Origin: Aestuariibacter salexigens DSM 15300
GTDB lineage: Bacteria > Pseudomonadota > Gammaproteobacteria > Enterobacterales > Alteromonadaceae
Reading direction: 5' to 3'
Length of the DNA stretch: 64,000 bases
Assembly (NCBI RefSeq): GCF_000429145.1
Contig: NZ_AUBH01000001.1
Span: 858,577-922,576, forward strand
Notes under the pieces: generated by a model
What the model saw: only the letters and a program-made list of their open reading frames with translations
What the model was told of the DNA's origin: nothing
Databases searched by the model: none
Program-made: the position numbers and the translations under genes
Shown: piece after piece, positions 39,673 to 52,430 of the stretch
How positions within the stretch are numbered: position 1 is the stretch's first letter
Layout of the letters: each line of letters starts with the position of its first letter

Positions 39673-40524
39673 ATGAATATTCTTGAAAAAATCACTCAAC
39701 AAAAAGCTGCATTCAGTAAATCAGAGCGTAAGGTTGCCGAGGTTATCCTGAGTAATCCACAAACAGCGATTCACTCAAGCATTGCTACCTTAGCCAAGAT
39801 GTCAGACGTGAGTGAGCCGACGGTAAACCGATTTTGCCGACGTCTGGATACCAAAGGGTTTCCAGACTTCAAATTGCACCTTGCACAAAGTTTAGCTAAC
39901 GGAACACCTTTCGTTAACCGGCATGTTGAAGAAACTGACGGACCAGAGGAATACACCAACAAAATTTTCGAATCGACCATGGCCTCTCTGGAAGTGGCCA
40001 GGCAGTCAGTCGATATATCGGTCATTAACCGGGCGGTCGATTTATTAACCCAGGCGCAGCGCATTTCCTTTTTTGGATTAGGCGCTTCAGCCTCAGTCGC
40101 CCATGATGCATTGAATAAGTTTTTTCGCTTCAATGTACCGGTGGTGTATTTTGAAGACATTCTGATGCAGCGCATGAGCTGTATGAACTGCAATGAAGAA
40201 GATGTGGTCGTCATGATTTCGCACACCGGGCGCACCAAAAGTCTGGTGGAAATTGCCCAAATCGCACGCGGTAATGATGCCACTGTGATTGGCCTGACGT
40301 CTCAGCACAGCCCATTAGCGAAGGAATGCAGCCTGGTCGTATCACTCGATGTGCCAGAAGATACAGACATGTACATGCCGATGGCCTCTCGTATCGCACA
40401 GCTGACATTAATTGATATTCTAGCCACAGGTTTCACCTTGAGGCGCGGCAGTAAATTCAGAGAAAATCTGAAGCGAGTAAAAGAGACGCTGCGTGGTTCA
40501 CGCTATGAAAAAAGGCCAGAATAG
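39673..40524 (+). CDS. hexR: transcriptional regulator HexR
   Basis: HexR is the RpiR-family repressor of central carbon genes that is released by the Entner-Doudoroff intermediate KDPG. The 283-residue product has an N-terminal helix-turn-helix (IATLAKMSDVSEPTVNRFCRRL) and a SIS sugar-phosphate domain (about 125-255) with FFGLGASASVA and VMISHTGRTKSLVE. It is divergent from zwf and upstream of pykA. Assignment is confident from domains and context. Confidence 0.94.
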   Translation: MNILEKITQQKAAFSKSERKVAEVILSNPQTAIHSSIATLAKMSDVSEPTVNRFCRRLDTKGFPDFKLHLAQSLANGTPFVNRHVEETDGPEEYTNKIFESTMASLEVARQSVDISVINRAVDLLTQAQRISFFGLGASASVAHDALNKFFRFNVPVVYFEDILMQRMSCMNCNEEDVVVMISHTGRTKSLVEIAQIARGNDATVIGLTSQHSPLAKECSLVVSLDVPEDTDMYMPMASRIAQLTLIDILATGFTLRRGSKFRENLKRVKETLRGSRYEKRPE

Positions 40525-40541
40525 ACGAAGAGAAAAGTGTG

Positions 40542-40578
40542 AAAAGGCGCTATCACTGAACGTGGTATGCGCCTTTTT
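40542..40578 (+). terminator. intrinsic terminator after hexR
   Basis: AAAAGGCGC-TATCAC pairs with GTGGTA-T-GCGCC over a TGAAC loop, with one wobble pair and one bulge, and is followed by TTTTT. It separates hexR from pykA. Confidence 0.85.
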
Positions 40579-40663
40579 AATATTTACTGGGCAGACCAGT
40601 CGCCTCATACAGGCTTTTTTCGTCAAATAATTTCACATTATTCTGCCCTTGCATTATATTTTC

Positions 40664-40678
40664 TGTAATAAAATTACA
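40664..40678. promoter_or_regulatory. HexR operator before pykA
   Basis: TGTAAT-AAA-ATTACA is a perfect palindrome matching the described Shewanella-type HexR consensus. It lies 82 bases before the pykA start, in a promoter position. Confidence 0.78.
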
Positions 40679-40759
40679 AATTGTCATTCAATTGTCACCT
40701 GCACGTAGGACAGTCAATGACGCATCACGCACCTAACCGACAAGAATAACGACGACATC

Positions 40760-42196
40760 ATGATCAGAAGAACCAAGATACTCGCTACACTCGGCCCCGC
40801 GACAGATACCGATGAAAAAATTGAAGCGGTCATTGCTGCCGGTGCCAACGTCGTACGGATGAACTTTTCACACGGCACCGCGGACGATCATATTGAGCGC
40901 GCCAAGCGCGTCAGAGCTGCAGCTCAGCGACTGGGTAAATTTGTGGCCATCCTGGGCGATCTGCAGGGTCCTAAAATACGGGTGGCCAAGTTTGTCGAAG
41001 GATCTGTCAAGTTAGCAGAAGGAGCTCATTTTGTGCTCGACGCTGAAATGGGTCGGGACGAAGGCCATCAGCATGCAGTAGGTATCGATTATAAAGCCCT
41101 TCCTCAGGATGTCGGCGCGGGTGATATTTTGCTTCTTGACGATGGACGTATCCAGCTTGAAGTTACTGGTGTCGAAGGCGCTAAAGTACACACAAAAGTT
41201 ACCGTAGGTGGCAAGCTATCTAACAACAAAGGCATCAACCGTCTGGGTGGTGGGTTATCTGCTGAAGCACTGACCGAAAAAGACAAGCAGGACATCGTGA
41301 CTGCAGCAAAGATTGGTGTGGATTATCTGGCAGTATCGTTCCCACGCTGTGGCGCGGATATGGAATACGCCCGCAAGCTCGCCAAGCAGGCCGGCTGCAA
41401 CGCCTATCTTGTCGCCAAAGTGGAACGTGCTGAAGCCGTGGCGACGGAAGAGGCCATTACCGACATTATCGAAGCATCAGATGCGGTTATGGTAGCCAGG
41501 GGCGATTTAGGAGTAGAAATTGGTGACGCTGAGCTGGTCGGTGTGCAAAAGAAATTGATCGCTCGCTCGCGACAGCTGAATAAAGTGGTGATCACGGCGA
41601 CACAAATGATGGAGTCTATGATCGATAACCCGATGCCTACACGAGCTGAAGTCATGGACGTCGCTAATGCGGTACTGGATGGCACCGACGCGGTAATGTT
41701 GTCGGCTGAAACTGCAGCGGGTCAATATCCGGTTGAGACGGTTAAAGCCATGGCGCGAGTGTGTGAAGGCGCTGAAACCCATCCCAGCGTGAAATTCTCC
41801 AAGCATCGTATTGATGAGAAATTTACCTCAATCAGTGAGACGATTTCCCTCTCAGCGGTTTACGCAGCTAATCATCTGCCTTCTGTCAAAGCCATCGTGG
41901 GCTTGACTGAATCAGGCAGCACGCCAAGGCTTATGTCCCGTATCACCACGTCTTTACCCATTTACGCCCTTTCAAGACATACCGACACGCTGAATGCGAT
42001 GTCGCTGTACCGTGGTGTAAAACCGGTATTTTTTGACAGCAGCCGCAGTTTACCTGGGCAATTGAAGCAGGATGTCATTGATACGTTAAAGGACATTGAC
42101 GCGGTGAAAAGTGGCGATCAGTTTATCATGACCTATGGCGATATGATGGAAACCATAGGATCTACCAATGCCTGCAAAATCGTCTCTGTTGAATAA
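40760..42196 (+). CDS. pykA: pyruvate kinase (PykA type)
   Basis: Pyruvate kinase makes pyruvate and ATP from phosphoenolpyruvate. The 478-residue product starts [14 protein letters not shown] and has [10 protein letters not shown], the metal-binding [11 protein letters not shown], and the family signature [10 protein letters not shown] with [16 protein letters not shown]. It resembles the AMP-activated PykA type rather than PykF, though this is judged by eye. It has its own HexR site and follows hexR. Confidence 0.95.
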   Translation: MIRRTKILATLGPATDTDEKIEAVIAAGANVVRMNFSHGTADDHIERAKRVRAAAQRLGKFVAILGDLQGPKIRVAKFVEGSVKLAEGAHFVLDAEMGRDEGHQHAVGIDYKALPQDVGAGDILLLDDGRIQLEVTGVEGAKVHTKVTVGGKLSNNKGINRLGGGLSAEALTEKDKQDIVTAAKIGVDYLAVSFPRCGADMEYARKLAKQAGCNAYLVAKVERAEAVATEEAITDIIEASDAVMVARGDLGVEIGDAELVGVQKKLIARSRQLNKVVITATQMMESMIDNPMPTRAEVMDVANAVLDGTDAVMLSAETAAGQYPVETVKAMARVCEGAETHPSVKFSKHRIDEKFTSISETISLSAVYAANHLPSVKAIVGLTESGSTPRLMSRITTSLPIYALSRHTDTLNAMSLYRGVKPVFFDSSRSLPGQLKQDVIDTLKDIDAVKSGDQFIMTYGDMMETIGSTNACKIVSVE

Positions 42197-42208
42197 CGTA
42201 TCTGCGCG

Positions 42209-42760
42209 CTAGCGCCAGAAAGAAAAATACTCACTGCAGTCTCGCGCCGGCTTGGGTGCCGGCGAGACAACCGGTGTGCCAAGATAAAGAAATCCGACGA
42301 TTTCATCCTCGTCATTCAAATTGAACGCCTCTTTGACCGTGTCATCGTGAGCATAACTGCCGGTTCGCCACATCCCGCTATACCCTAGCGCAACTGCGGC
42401 CATCTGCATTGCATGCACGGCACAGGACGTAGACGCAACCTGCTCAACCCAGGGAACCTTGTCATGTTCTTTGTATTTGCTGATCGCGACAATGACCATG
42501 GGAGCACGAAGAGGTAACTGGCCAGCCCTATCAATTTCCTTATCTGATTTGCCGGCAACAATCGCTGCCTGGGTAAACACTTCGCCGAGTTTACCCAATC
42601 CCGCGCCTTCACATACCACAAACTGCCAAGGCGTCAGACACGCATGGTCCGGCGCTCTGAGCGCGGCCTGCATAATGATATTCAGATCTTCTCCGCTTGG
42701 CGCAGGGGCTTGAAGTCGGGGCTGTGATGAGCGATTAAGTAACAGTTCAATAGCTTGCAT
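42209..42760 (-). CDS. YdjA-like nitroreductase
   Basis: The 183-residue product is a small FMN-dependent nitroreductase like E. coli YdjA, with the same length and pattern: MQAIELLLNR at the start, ALRAPDHACLTPWQFVV, AMQMAAVALGYSGMWRTG and VGFLYLGTP. Its physiological substrate is unknown. The start at 42760 matches the family; 13 upstream codons are dropped. It is convergent with pykA, 12 bases apart. Confidence 0.9.
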   Translation of the reverse strand: MQAIELLLNRSSQPRLQAPAPSGEDLNIIMQAALRAPDHACLTPWQFVVCEGAGLGKLGEVFTQAAIVAGKSDKEIDRAGQLPLRAPMVIVAISKYKEHDKVPWVEQVASTSCAVHAMQMAAVALGYSGMWRTGSYAHDDTVKEAFNLNDEDEIVGFLYLGTPVVSPAPKPARDCSEYFSFWR

Positions 42761-42845
42761 AGCGACGTTGGCGATCCGTTTTGTCCAGCGATGGGCCAAT
42801 TATTGACATAAAAGCCAATACTGACAAATAAAATCGCGTGAATTT

Positions 42846-43481
42846 TTAGGCCGATCGGATGTGTCGTTCAAACACCAGGTGCAACCAATAATCGACGCTG
42901 GTATAGCGGCCCGCCCCGCTAAAAAATAACGCCACTAACATGATGAAATAGGTAATAGCAAACTCCATACCGTTATTCAGGATAACAAAGTTGCCACTTG
43001 CGGTTAGCCAGTCATAATGCCCATGCTGCTGCAACAGAGAGGTTGCTGCTGCTATCTTTTGCGGCGCATCCATCACCTGCTGGTTATAAAAAATCGTTCC
43101 ATCAGCAAACCAGCTCGAGGCATCAGCTATCGCCAGCCAGCCATTTTGACCGTGCACAGTAAACGCAGCAACCAGCATCGTAACCATTAATGGAAGGCTG
43201 ACTACTCGCACAGCCAGTCCCACTAGCAGCAACCAACCACCGACAAATTCACTGCCCGAGGCAAGCGCGGCCAGCACTTCAGGAAACGGTAAACCCAAGC
43301 CCCATTCAGGATCGGCAAACCAGTTTACCGTATCGTCGAAGTTTGACAGTTTATTCCAGCCCGCCTGGATCATCACTGGCGCCAGATATAGCCGCAATAA
43401 CAGGGGTGCAATCCCGTCTGCATGGCGACTCGCTGTGAAAAAAGATTGCCAGATGTGATAGAGCTTGAAGGTCAGTGACAT
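42846..43481 (-). CDS. DoxX-family membrane protein
   Basis: The 211-residue product has about four hydrophobic helices and the DoxX/HvfX pattern: LLLRLYLAPVMIQAGWNKLS, then GSEFVGGWLLLVGLAVR and a C-terminal ITYFIMLVALFFSGAGRYTSVD. Such proteins sit in the inner membrane and in other settings pair with copper- or sulfur-linked maturation proteins; no partner gene (such as hvfABC) is adjacent here. Function is open. Confidence 0.8.
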   Translation of the reverse strand: MSLTFKLYHIWQSFFTASRHADGIAPLLLRLYLAPVMIQAGWNKLSNFDDTVNWFADPEWGLGLPFPEVLAALASGSEFVGGWLLLVGLAVRVVSLPLMVTMLVAAFTVHGQNGWLAIADASSWFADGTIFYNQQVMDAPQKIAAATSLLQQHGHYDWLTASGNFVILNNGMEFAITYFIMLVALFFSGAGRYTSVDYWLHLVFERHIRSA

Positions 43482-43565
43482 AACGAAGTTGACTGTAAAA
43501 AATGACTAATAGCTCCTAAGATAGGCGATAGCGTCAAAATCTTTCATCTTGTACAGACATTAAAC

Positions 43566-43742
43566 GTGCCACGCTCTGAAAAAACACGCTCGCCGTTATC
43601 CAGGCTTTATCAGCGCCAGCAAGGAAAAGTGAACCCCTCTGCGCGCCAGGGTGCACTGCTAAAGACATTTGCCGAAGATGATTACAAACGCATTGCCAAG
43701 CTCATCCAGCGTTGGCTGCAAGAGGATGAGCGCAACACGTAA
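43566..43742 (+). CDS. small basic protein of unknown function
   Basis: A 58-codon frame from GTG 43566 encodes a basic, probably helical protein: PRSEKTRSPLSRLYQRQQGK, then NPSARQGALLKTFAEDD and KRIAKLIQRWLQED. It fills most of the gap between the DoxX and fadH genes, on the opposite strand to both. The composition (Arg/Lys/Gln-rich, amphipathic helix) looks coding rather than random. No other plausible start exists in the frame. I do not recognise the family. Confidence 0.55.
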   Translation: MPRSEKTRSPLSRLYQRQQGKVNPSARQGALLKTFAEDDYKRIAKLIQRWLQEDERNT

Positions 43743-43750
43743 GCCATTAT

Positions 43751-45808
<2,058 letters not shown>

Positions 45809-45827
45809 TTACTGACAATATTTGCTA

Positions 45828-45852
45828 CACAAAAAATTACATTAATTTTGTG
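45828..45852. promoter_or_regulatory. near-perfect inverted repeat between fadH and sppA
   Basis: CACAAAAAATTA and TAATTTTGTG are inverted copies (one arm has two extra A) around CAT, in the 137-base gap between divergent genes. It is placed to control fadH, sppA or both. No regulator is assigned. Confidence 0.45.
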
Positions 45853-45915
45853 CGATCTTTTTAGTTTTCGTTAGGATATCAGTGTTTAGAGTAAAAAATA
45901 GTAGTAGTTAATGAT

Positions 45916-47775
45916 ATGACACAGCGCAGTAGTTGGACGAAATCATTGTTCGTAGGTCTTTGGAACGGCTTGAATTTCGTTCGTAAGCTTTTCTTCAATA
46001 TCGTATTTATTGTCATAATCGTCGGCCTCATTGTCGTTGTGATGTCTGACAATAATAAAATTATTGTGCCTAAACACAGCGCTCTGGTGCTGAACCTGAA
46101 CGGCGATCTGGTGATCCAGAAAACCTCCGTCGACCCGTTTGAAACCTTCATGCAGGAAGCGTTTGACCAAAAAGAGGATAACCCGGAAGTACTACTACAG
46201 GACGTTCTTCTCGCCATTGAGAATGCCAAACAGGACCGCCGTATTAAGACCTTAATACTCGACCTGCATGGACTGCGTCGTGCGGGACTGGACAAGCTAC
46301 AACAGATCACTGCTGCCATGGAGGATTTCAAAACTTCAGGCAAGCCTATCTACGCGATTGGCGATTACTTCACGCAAAACCAATATTACCTTGCCGCTCA
46401 TGCCGACCACGTGTATCTGAATCCAATGGGCGGTATATCCCTGGACGGCTATGGTACTTACCCATTGTATTTCAAAGAAGCACTGGAGAAACTTAAAGCC
46501 ACCACCCACGTTTTCCGTGTAGGTACTTATAAGTCGGCTGTCGAACCCTTTATGCGGAACGATATGTCAGAGGCCGCAAAAGAAGCCAATGCAGAATGGC
46601 TGGGAGCCTTATGGCAACAATATAAAACAGACGTGGCCCGAGCGCGGAACCTTGATATTGATGCCTTTGACGAAACCTTTGAAGACTTTTTAGCCAAGAT
46701 TGAAGCGGTCGATGGCGACCTGTCTGCCTACGCACTGGAAAACGGCTGGGTAGATGCACTCAAAACTCGCGCACAAATTCGTGCGGAAATGCGTGAAATT
46801 GTGGGCAATGATGATTCACGACTCGGTTTTACCGCTATCGGCCTGAATAGTTATCTGCGTGTCATTAAGCCCGCAACCATACTGATGCAAAGCGATTTGG
46901 ATAAAGTCGGCATTGTGGTGGCCAAAGGCACCATATTAAACGGCAATCAAAAAGACGGCACTATTGGCGGAGACTCAACCGCTCGCAAATTGCGTAAAGC
47001 CCTGGAAGATGACAGCGTAAAATCAGTGGTGCTGTACATTGATTCTCCTGGTGGCAGTGCCTTTGCGTCAGAAGTTATTCGTCAGGAAATTGAAGAGTTA
47101 AAAGGTGCCGGCAAACCTGTGGTCGCGGCGATGAGCACCTATGCGGCATCAGGTGGCTACTGGATTGCCGCCAGTGCAGATGAAATTTGGGCAGCTCCGA
47201 ATACCATTACTGGCTCTATCGGCATATTCGGCCTGCTGATGACCTATGAAAATACGCTGAATTATCTTGGCCTGCACACTGACGGTGTCGGTACCACAGA
47301 TTTTGCTGGCTTCAGCCCTGCTCGTGCACTGGATCCCACGTTGTCCAATATCATTCAGCGAGGCATTGAGCACGGCTACCAGCAATTTATTTCGCTGGTG
47401 GCCAAAGAGCGCGACATGACCATGCAGCAGGTAGATGAAATTGCCCAGGGCCGTGTATGGATTGGTAATAAAGCCCACGAGCTAGGCCTCGTCGATAACA
47501 TTGGCTACCTGCAGGACGCAGTTAAAGCGGCAGCAGCGCTGGCAAACCTGGAAAGCTATGACACCAAATATATCGACCGCGACTTGAGCAGCTCTGAGCT
47601 ATTCTGGCAAGAATTCTTCGGCCAGACGGCAGCATGGATTGGTAAACTACATTTCGCTAACAGTGACAGTCAGCTAATTGCTATGGTCAGTCAGTTGGTC
47701 AGTGAGTTTGACAATATTACCAAGCTGAATGACCCCCGTGGAGTGTACGCATTCTGCTTACAGTGTGAGTATTGA
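45916..47775 (+). CDS. sppA: signal peptide peptidase SppA (67K type)
   Basis: SppA is an inner-membrane serine protease that degrades leftover signal peptides. The 619-residue product has one N-terminal membrane helix (about 27-45) and the duplicated S49 fold. The catalytic pair is intact: Lys206 in GTYKSAVEPF and Ser412 in YAASGGYW. The conserved LYIDSPGGSAFASE is also present. It is followed by sprT with a 4-base overlap. Confidence 0.95.
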   Translation: MTQRSSWTKSLFVGLWNGLNFVRKLFFNIVFIVIIVGLIVVVMSDNNKIIVPKHSALVLNLNGDLVIQKTSVDPFETFMQEAFDQKEDNPEVLLQDVLLAIENAKQDRRIKTLILDLHGLRRAGLDKLQQITAAMEDFKTSGKPIYAIGDYFTQNQYYLAAHADHVYLNPMGGISLDGYGTYPLYFKEALEKLKATTHVFRVGTYKSAVEPFMRNDMSEAAKEANAEWLGALWQQYKTDVARARNLDIDAFDETFEDFLAKIEAVDGDLSAYALENGWVDALKTRAQIRAEMREIVGNDDSRLGFTAIGLNSYLRVIKPATILMQSDLDKVGIVVAKGTILNGNQKDGTIGGDSTARKLRKALEDDSVKSVVLYIDSPGGSAFASEVIRQEIEELKGAGKPVVAAMSTYAASGGYWIAASADEIWAAPNTITGSIGIFGLLMTYENTLNYLGLHTDGVGTTDFAGFSPARALDPTLSNIIQRGIEHGYQQFISLVAKERDMTMQQVDEIAQGRVWIGNKAHELGLVDNIGYLQDAVKAAAALANLESYDTKYIDRDLSSSELFWQEFFGQTAAWIGKLHFANSDSQLIAMVSQLVSEFDNITKLNDPRGVYAFCLQCEY

Positions 47776-48269
47776 ATAAAGTCTCGCTGCCTGACGAGGT
47801 AAAACACCGCGTGCTCTGCCGAGTAGAGGACTGTTATGCAGAGCTGAACGCGGCTCTGCGAGTTAACCTGCCTCCCCCTAATATACGCTTTGACCTTCGC
47901 GGCTGTGCCGCGGGTCAGGCGCGGCTTCACAATAATACACTGCGCTTCAACCCTGTTCTATTGCTGGAAAACCCAGATCCATTCATTCGTGAGGTAGTGC
48001 CTCACGAAGTGTGTCATTTAGCGGTACACCATGTGTACGGCAGAGTCCGTCCCCATGGACAACAGTGGCGTGCCTTGATGACAGAGGTATTTAATTTGCC
48101 AGCAAGCACCACACACCGTTTTAACACCCATTCTGTACAGGGCACTACTGTGCCCTACGTGTGTCGCTGCGGTATTATCCAGTTAGGTATCAGGCGTCAC
48201 AATAAGGTAGTAAAGCGTCAGGCAACGTACCATTGCCGCACCTGCAAGCAAGTGCTGGTGCAAAGTTAA
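47772..48269 (+). CDS. sprT: SprT family zinc metalloprotease-like protein
   Basis: The 165-residue product matches the E. coli SprT length. It has the metalloprotease motif HEVCH (His78, Glu79, His82), the pattern LRFNPVLLLENPDPFI before it, and a C-terminal zinc ribbon (CRC and CRTC). The bacterial function is not defined; eukaryotic relatives repair DNA-protein crosslinks. The start is TTG at 47772, overlapping the sppA stop, as no ATG fits. It is convergent with yfbV, overlapping 4 bases. Confidence 0.9.
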   Translation: MNKVSLPDEVKHRVLCRVEDCYAELNAALRVNLPPPNIRFDLRGCAAGQARLHNNTLRFNPVLLLENPDPFIREVVPHEVCHLAVHHVYGRVRPHGQQWRALMTEVFNLPASTTHRFNTHSVQGTTVPYVCRCGIIQLGIRRHNKVVKRQATYHCRTCKQVLVQS

Positions 48270-48712
48270 AACCATTGTTTGGTGAACACGCGGTCCAGCT
48301 CGTTAAATGCCGTCTTAAGTAAAGTGGCAAGCTCTTTATAGCGCGGACGAGATTTAACGGCTTGCAATGCCAGACCCTGGCTGCGCATCTTGGCATGAAT
48401 TTCTCTGTACCAGGCACTTACGGACGGTGGCAGAGGCTGATTGGCGCGATTACCCAACCACAACAAGCCCTGCATCGGTAGACTAATGAAAAATGCCGCG
48501 ACAGCAATCGCCTGAGGCAGATATGACGTGCCCATCTGGTTAACCATCGTGATCGCCGCCAAGACCGCGACCGGTGGCATCACCTTGAGACCAAATTTTG
48601 TTGCTGCAATAACTCGACATTCAGGAAATAACGCATACAGTTGCTTTTGCATCGGCCATTCGTGCATATAGTCCTGACCGTCCCTGAACATTGAAGCAAT
48701 GGATTGAGCCAT
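48266..48712 (-). CDS. yfbV: YfbV (UPF0208) membrane protein
   Basis: The 148-residue product has two hydrophobic segments in the middle and the UPF0208 pattern: FRDGQDYMHEWPMQKQLYALFPE, and LPPSVSAWYREIHAKM near the end. In E. coli YfbV has been linked to insulation of the Ter macrodomain from its flanks. It overlaps the end of sprT on the other strand by 4 bases. Confidence 0.92.
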   Translation of the reverse strand: MAQSIASMFRDGQDYMHEWPMQKQLYALFPECRVIAATKFGLKVMPPVAVLAAITMVNQMGTSYLPQAIAVAAFFISLPMQGLLWLGNRANQPLPPSVSAWYREIHAKMRSQGLALQAVKSRPRYKELATLLKTAFNELDRVFTKQWF

Positions 48713-48820
48713 CTTAGTTCACCTGTACACTGTTACCTATTGAGTATATCCATCGGCACAATTATTGCCACCAGATAAAAGTATAATAATGTTCATTTAC
48801 GAGGGCTTCAGGGCAGTAGT

Positions 48821-51244
48821 TCAGGACGCTTCCGGAAATAAATAGTCAGTTAACAACGACATATCGTGCCACTGCGCAATGAAGGAGGTTTTTTCTGCTT
48901 CACTCAATAATTTTTTCGCCTTATGCGGCGCATACTTACCCACATACTTGAGCTCATCTCGATAGTACTTATCAAACAGCGGATAAGCACGATGCACGCT
49001 AAGCCAGCCCGCAACAATGGTTGACGTGCTGTTAATCTTTTTGAACAGAAGAAATTTCTCGCTATCCAGCTCATCCATTTGCCAAATTTTAAAGCGCTGG
49101 AATCTTGCTGTCCGGGGCTCTAACGCAATGGCAAGAAACAACTCACCAACATGGTCACCCTCTTTTTCGTTCTGTTTAATCAGCAATGACAGCGCATCCA
49201 AAAACTGCGATGCATACCAAAGCTGCTTTTTCATCGCTTCGGGCGCTTTCTCCAGTGCTGTACAAAACGCATTATCATTAAGTCGGTGTGTATCACTGAT
49301 CGCGACTTTTACTGTGCATGGCATGTTTTTTCGGGTTGATAAAAACGCAGGTACACTGTCGTGATACTTCGCCACTACATTGCGCATTGCCAGACATACA
49401 CCATGAGGAAGGTCATCATTGTAGGTCTGGACAACGGGAATGTTGCGCCAGGTCAGTAAGTCCAACCAATACTGTTGAGCGAGTTTTGCATGCTCTGCAG
49501 TGACCACCAGATTGACGGTATAGCCTTTAATCGACAGCACGCGATAGTTTGCCTGAAGTCGTTCGGGTTGACCGGGAGTTGCCATATACTCTGTTGACAA
49601 CATCACCTTATCACCTTTCCTGAACGGCATTCTCTGTGAGCACCTGACGCTGATTTGCTCAATCCCCAAAGACGTTGAATAACCGTTAATGGAAAAGTTA
49701 TCTTTCTTCAGATTGAGCGACTGGCGCACAGGTAACTGCATCGTCGGCGATGATGTGATCTCAAGCAGAGAAAGTTGACTGTTTGTGTTCTGACGCACGC
49801 TGACCAGGTGCTGATTAAACGTTTGGATCTCTTCTTTACTGAACTTATCACGTTGTGCTGACCATTTGCTGATAACATTGTCTGGCACCTTATCAACAGT
49901 GACAAGAATATCGAGATTCGACAGCAATGGCGGTAATTTCGGCGCGATCTTAAAGGCTGACTGTTCGCTGCTATCACTGGCTCGACTCTTCTCGGCCGTA
50001 GCGTTATCAACCGTACCAGCCAGCGTACTGGTTTTCAGCAACGCGCTCACATCAATATGACGCCGCCTGACAATAAACAAACCAGAGTTATCTTTGGATA
50101 AGGCAAAGTCAGCAAATCGCTGTGTTTCCTGCGTCAGTTGTGCCGCGTAAAAATGCCATTGATATGGATTATCTTTATGCTGTCGCCGGAACACGATTAT
50201 CGTATGCTCATCGTATTCGCCTTTGAGCGGAGGCAGGATAGCCTTCAGTAATGAGCTCAACACAGACTGGTTTTGAGAAGTGAAAAACTGGTCCACATCC
50301 ACCGCCAGCGGCGAGCAGGTGCGCAAGCGTCCCTGGTAGGCACTATCCTGTAGTTCAGCTAAGCCTTTGTAATAGGGTAACAATAACTGTTCATAGACAC
50401 GGTTCTGGGCTGACTCAAGGGTGTTATCCAGCGACACCTTATAGCGAAACTTATTATTTCGTATTAACTGAATGGCAAACTGGCCAAACTCACTGTTATG
50501 CGGCAGGTCAAGCAGCTTAAGGAACAAAAACGTGTCCTTTTCGGTGCGTTTTTTACCCACTATCTTGTACACCACCAGCTTTTGCGCGAACAGGTACTCA
50601 TCTTCGAAACTGGTAAACTGCAACGCGACGTGGTTCACTTTCAAATCATCTGACGTTCTGATTTGCAGGCCTGTCGCAGAGATATCTACGGTAACCGCTT
50701 CCTGAGTAACAACATTATCCAGCTCATCAGCATGGCACAGGTCTTCCGGCGTATCATGCAGTGAACTGCTGAACACGCTGACCCTCACACCAAGGTTCAT
50801 ACGCTCTTCACTTCGTGCCACACGCGCACCGAGTTGAAGCGGCTGCAGATCAAACCTGGATGCCAGGGCATTAACGTGAATTCTATCCTGTTCGCGGTCA
50901 ATAAATGCGATGATGGATTCGTACACACCGAAGGTATACGTGCCGTTATATCCTGCCAATGCGTCGAGAAAGGCCTGTCGGGTCAATGGGTCCAGATAAT
51001 GGATAATGCCTTCGTATGCAACCTTTTCCACCACGGCTTCGAGCTCGCGACTACGCATATCAATCGGACGCTGGCAGGGTTTAGCCCACTGCTTGATAAG
51101 CGCAACAACGTTGAAAATATCGTTAGCTGATGCCCCCTGCCCCACATGTTCAGTAACGCGTGCTTTAAGATTTTTATTGTTAAACTCTGACCGCAGGGCA
51201 AGTGCTGCACTGTGAATGTCCTGTTCTGACAGCGGTTGGGGCAT
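48821..51244 (-). CDS. large PilZ-domain protein
   Basis: This 807-residue soluble protein contains a PilZ-like c-di-GMP-binding signature: RSEER (Arg144-Arg148) followed by VDISATG (Asp187, Ser189, Gly192). A second, weaker copy (INGYSTSLG near residue 515) suggests a tandem. The rest is long and unfamiliar, with no catalytic domain seen. It could sense c-di-GMP and act on motility or surface growth, but no output is visible. It is divergent from trxB. The PilZ assignment is moderately sure; the whole is not characterised. Confidence 0.68.
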   Translation of the reverse strand: MPQPLSEQDIHSAALALRSEFNNKNLKARVTEHVGQGASANDIFNVVALIKQWAKPCQRPIDMRSRELEAVVEKVAYEGIIHYLDPLTRQAFLDALAGYNGTYTFGVYESIIAFIDREQDRIHVNALASRFDLQPLQLGARVARSEERMNLGVRVSVFSSSLHDTPEDLCHADELDNVVTQEAVTVDISATGLQIRTSDDLKVNHVALQFTSFEDEYLFAQKLVVYKIVGKKRTEKDTFLFLKLLDLPHNSEFGQFAIQLIRNNKFRYKVSLDNTLESAQNRVYEQLLLPYYKGLAELQDSAYQGRLRTCSPLAVDVDQFFTSQNQSVLSSLLKAILPPLKGEYDEHTIIVFRRQHKDNPYQWHFYAAQLTQETQRFADFALSKDNSGLFIVRRRHIDVSALLKTSTLAGTVDNATAEKSRASDSSEQSAFKIAPKLPPLLSNLDILVTVDKVPDNVISKWSAQRDKFSKEEIQTFNQHLVSVRQNTNSQLSLLEITSSPTMQLPVRQSLNLKKDNFSINGYSTSLGIEQISVRCSQRMPFRKGDKVMLSTEYMATPGQPERLQANYRVLSIKGYTVNLVVTAEHAKLAQQYWLDLLTWRNIPVVQTYNDDLPHGVCLAMRNVVAKYHDSVPAFLSTRKNMPCTVKVAISDTHRLNDNAFCTALEKAPEAMKKQLWYASQFLDALSLLIKQNEKEGDHVGELFLAIALEPRTARFQRFKIWQMDELDSEKFLLFKKINSTSTIVAGWLSVHRAYPLFDKYYRDELKYVGKYAPHKAKKLLSEAEKTSFIAQWHDMSLLTDYLFPEAS

Positions 51245-51423
51245 AGGACCTGTTTTGAAAATTATCGTTTTTATCGTTGGTGTTAGTGTATTGGTCTACC
51301 AGAACACTTACAATAACTATTCAGAGTTGGACTTGAATAAGATATTTCTATCCCTACTTTAAGAAAATTCGCCAATTAATTTGATCGTTTTGGCCGGTAA
51401 CACCGAAAACAGAACAGTATCAC

Positions 51424-52415
<992 letters not shown>

Positions 52416-52430
52416 TCGTCCACATTACGC

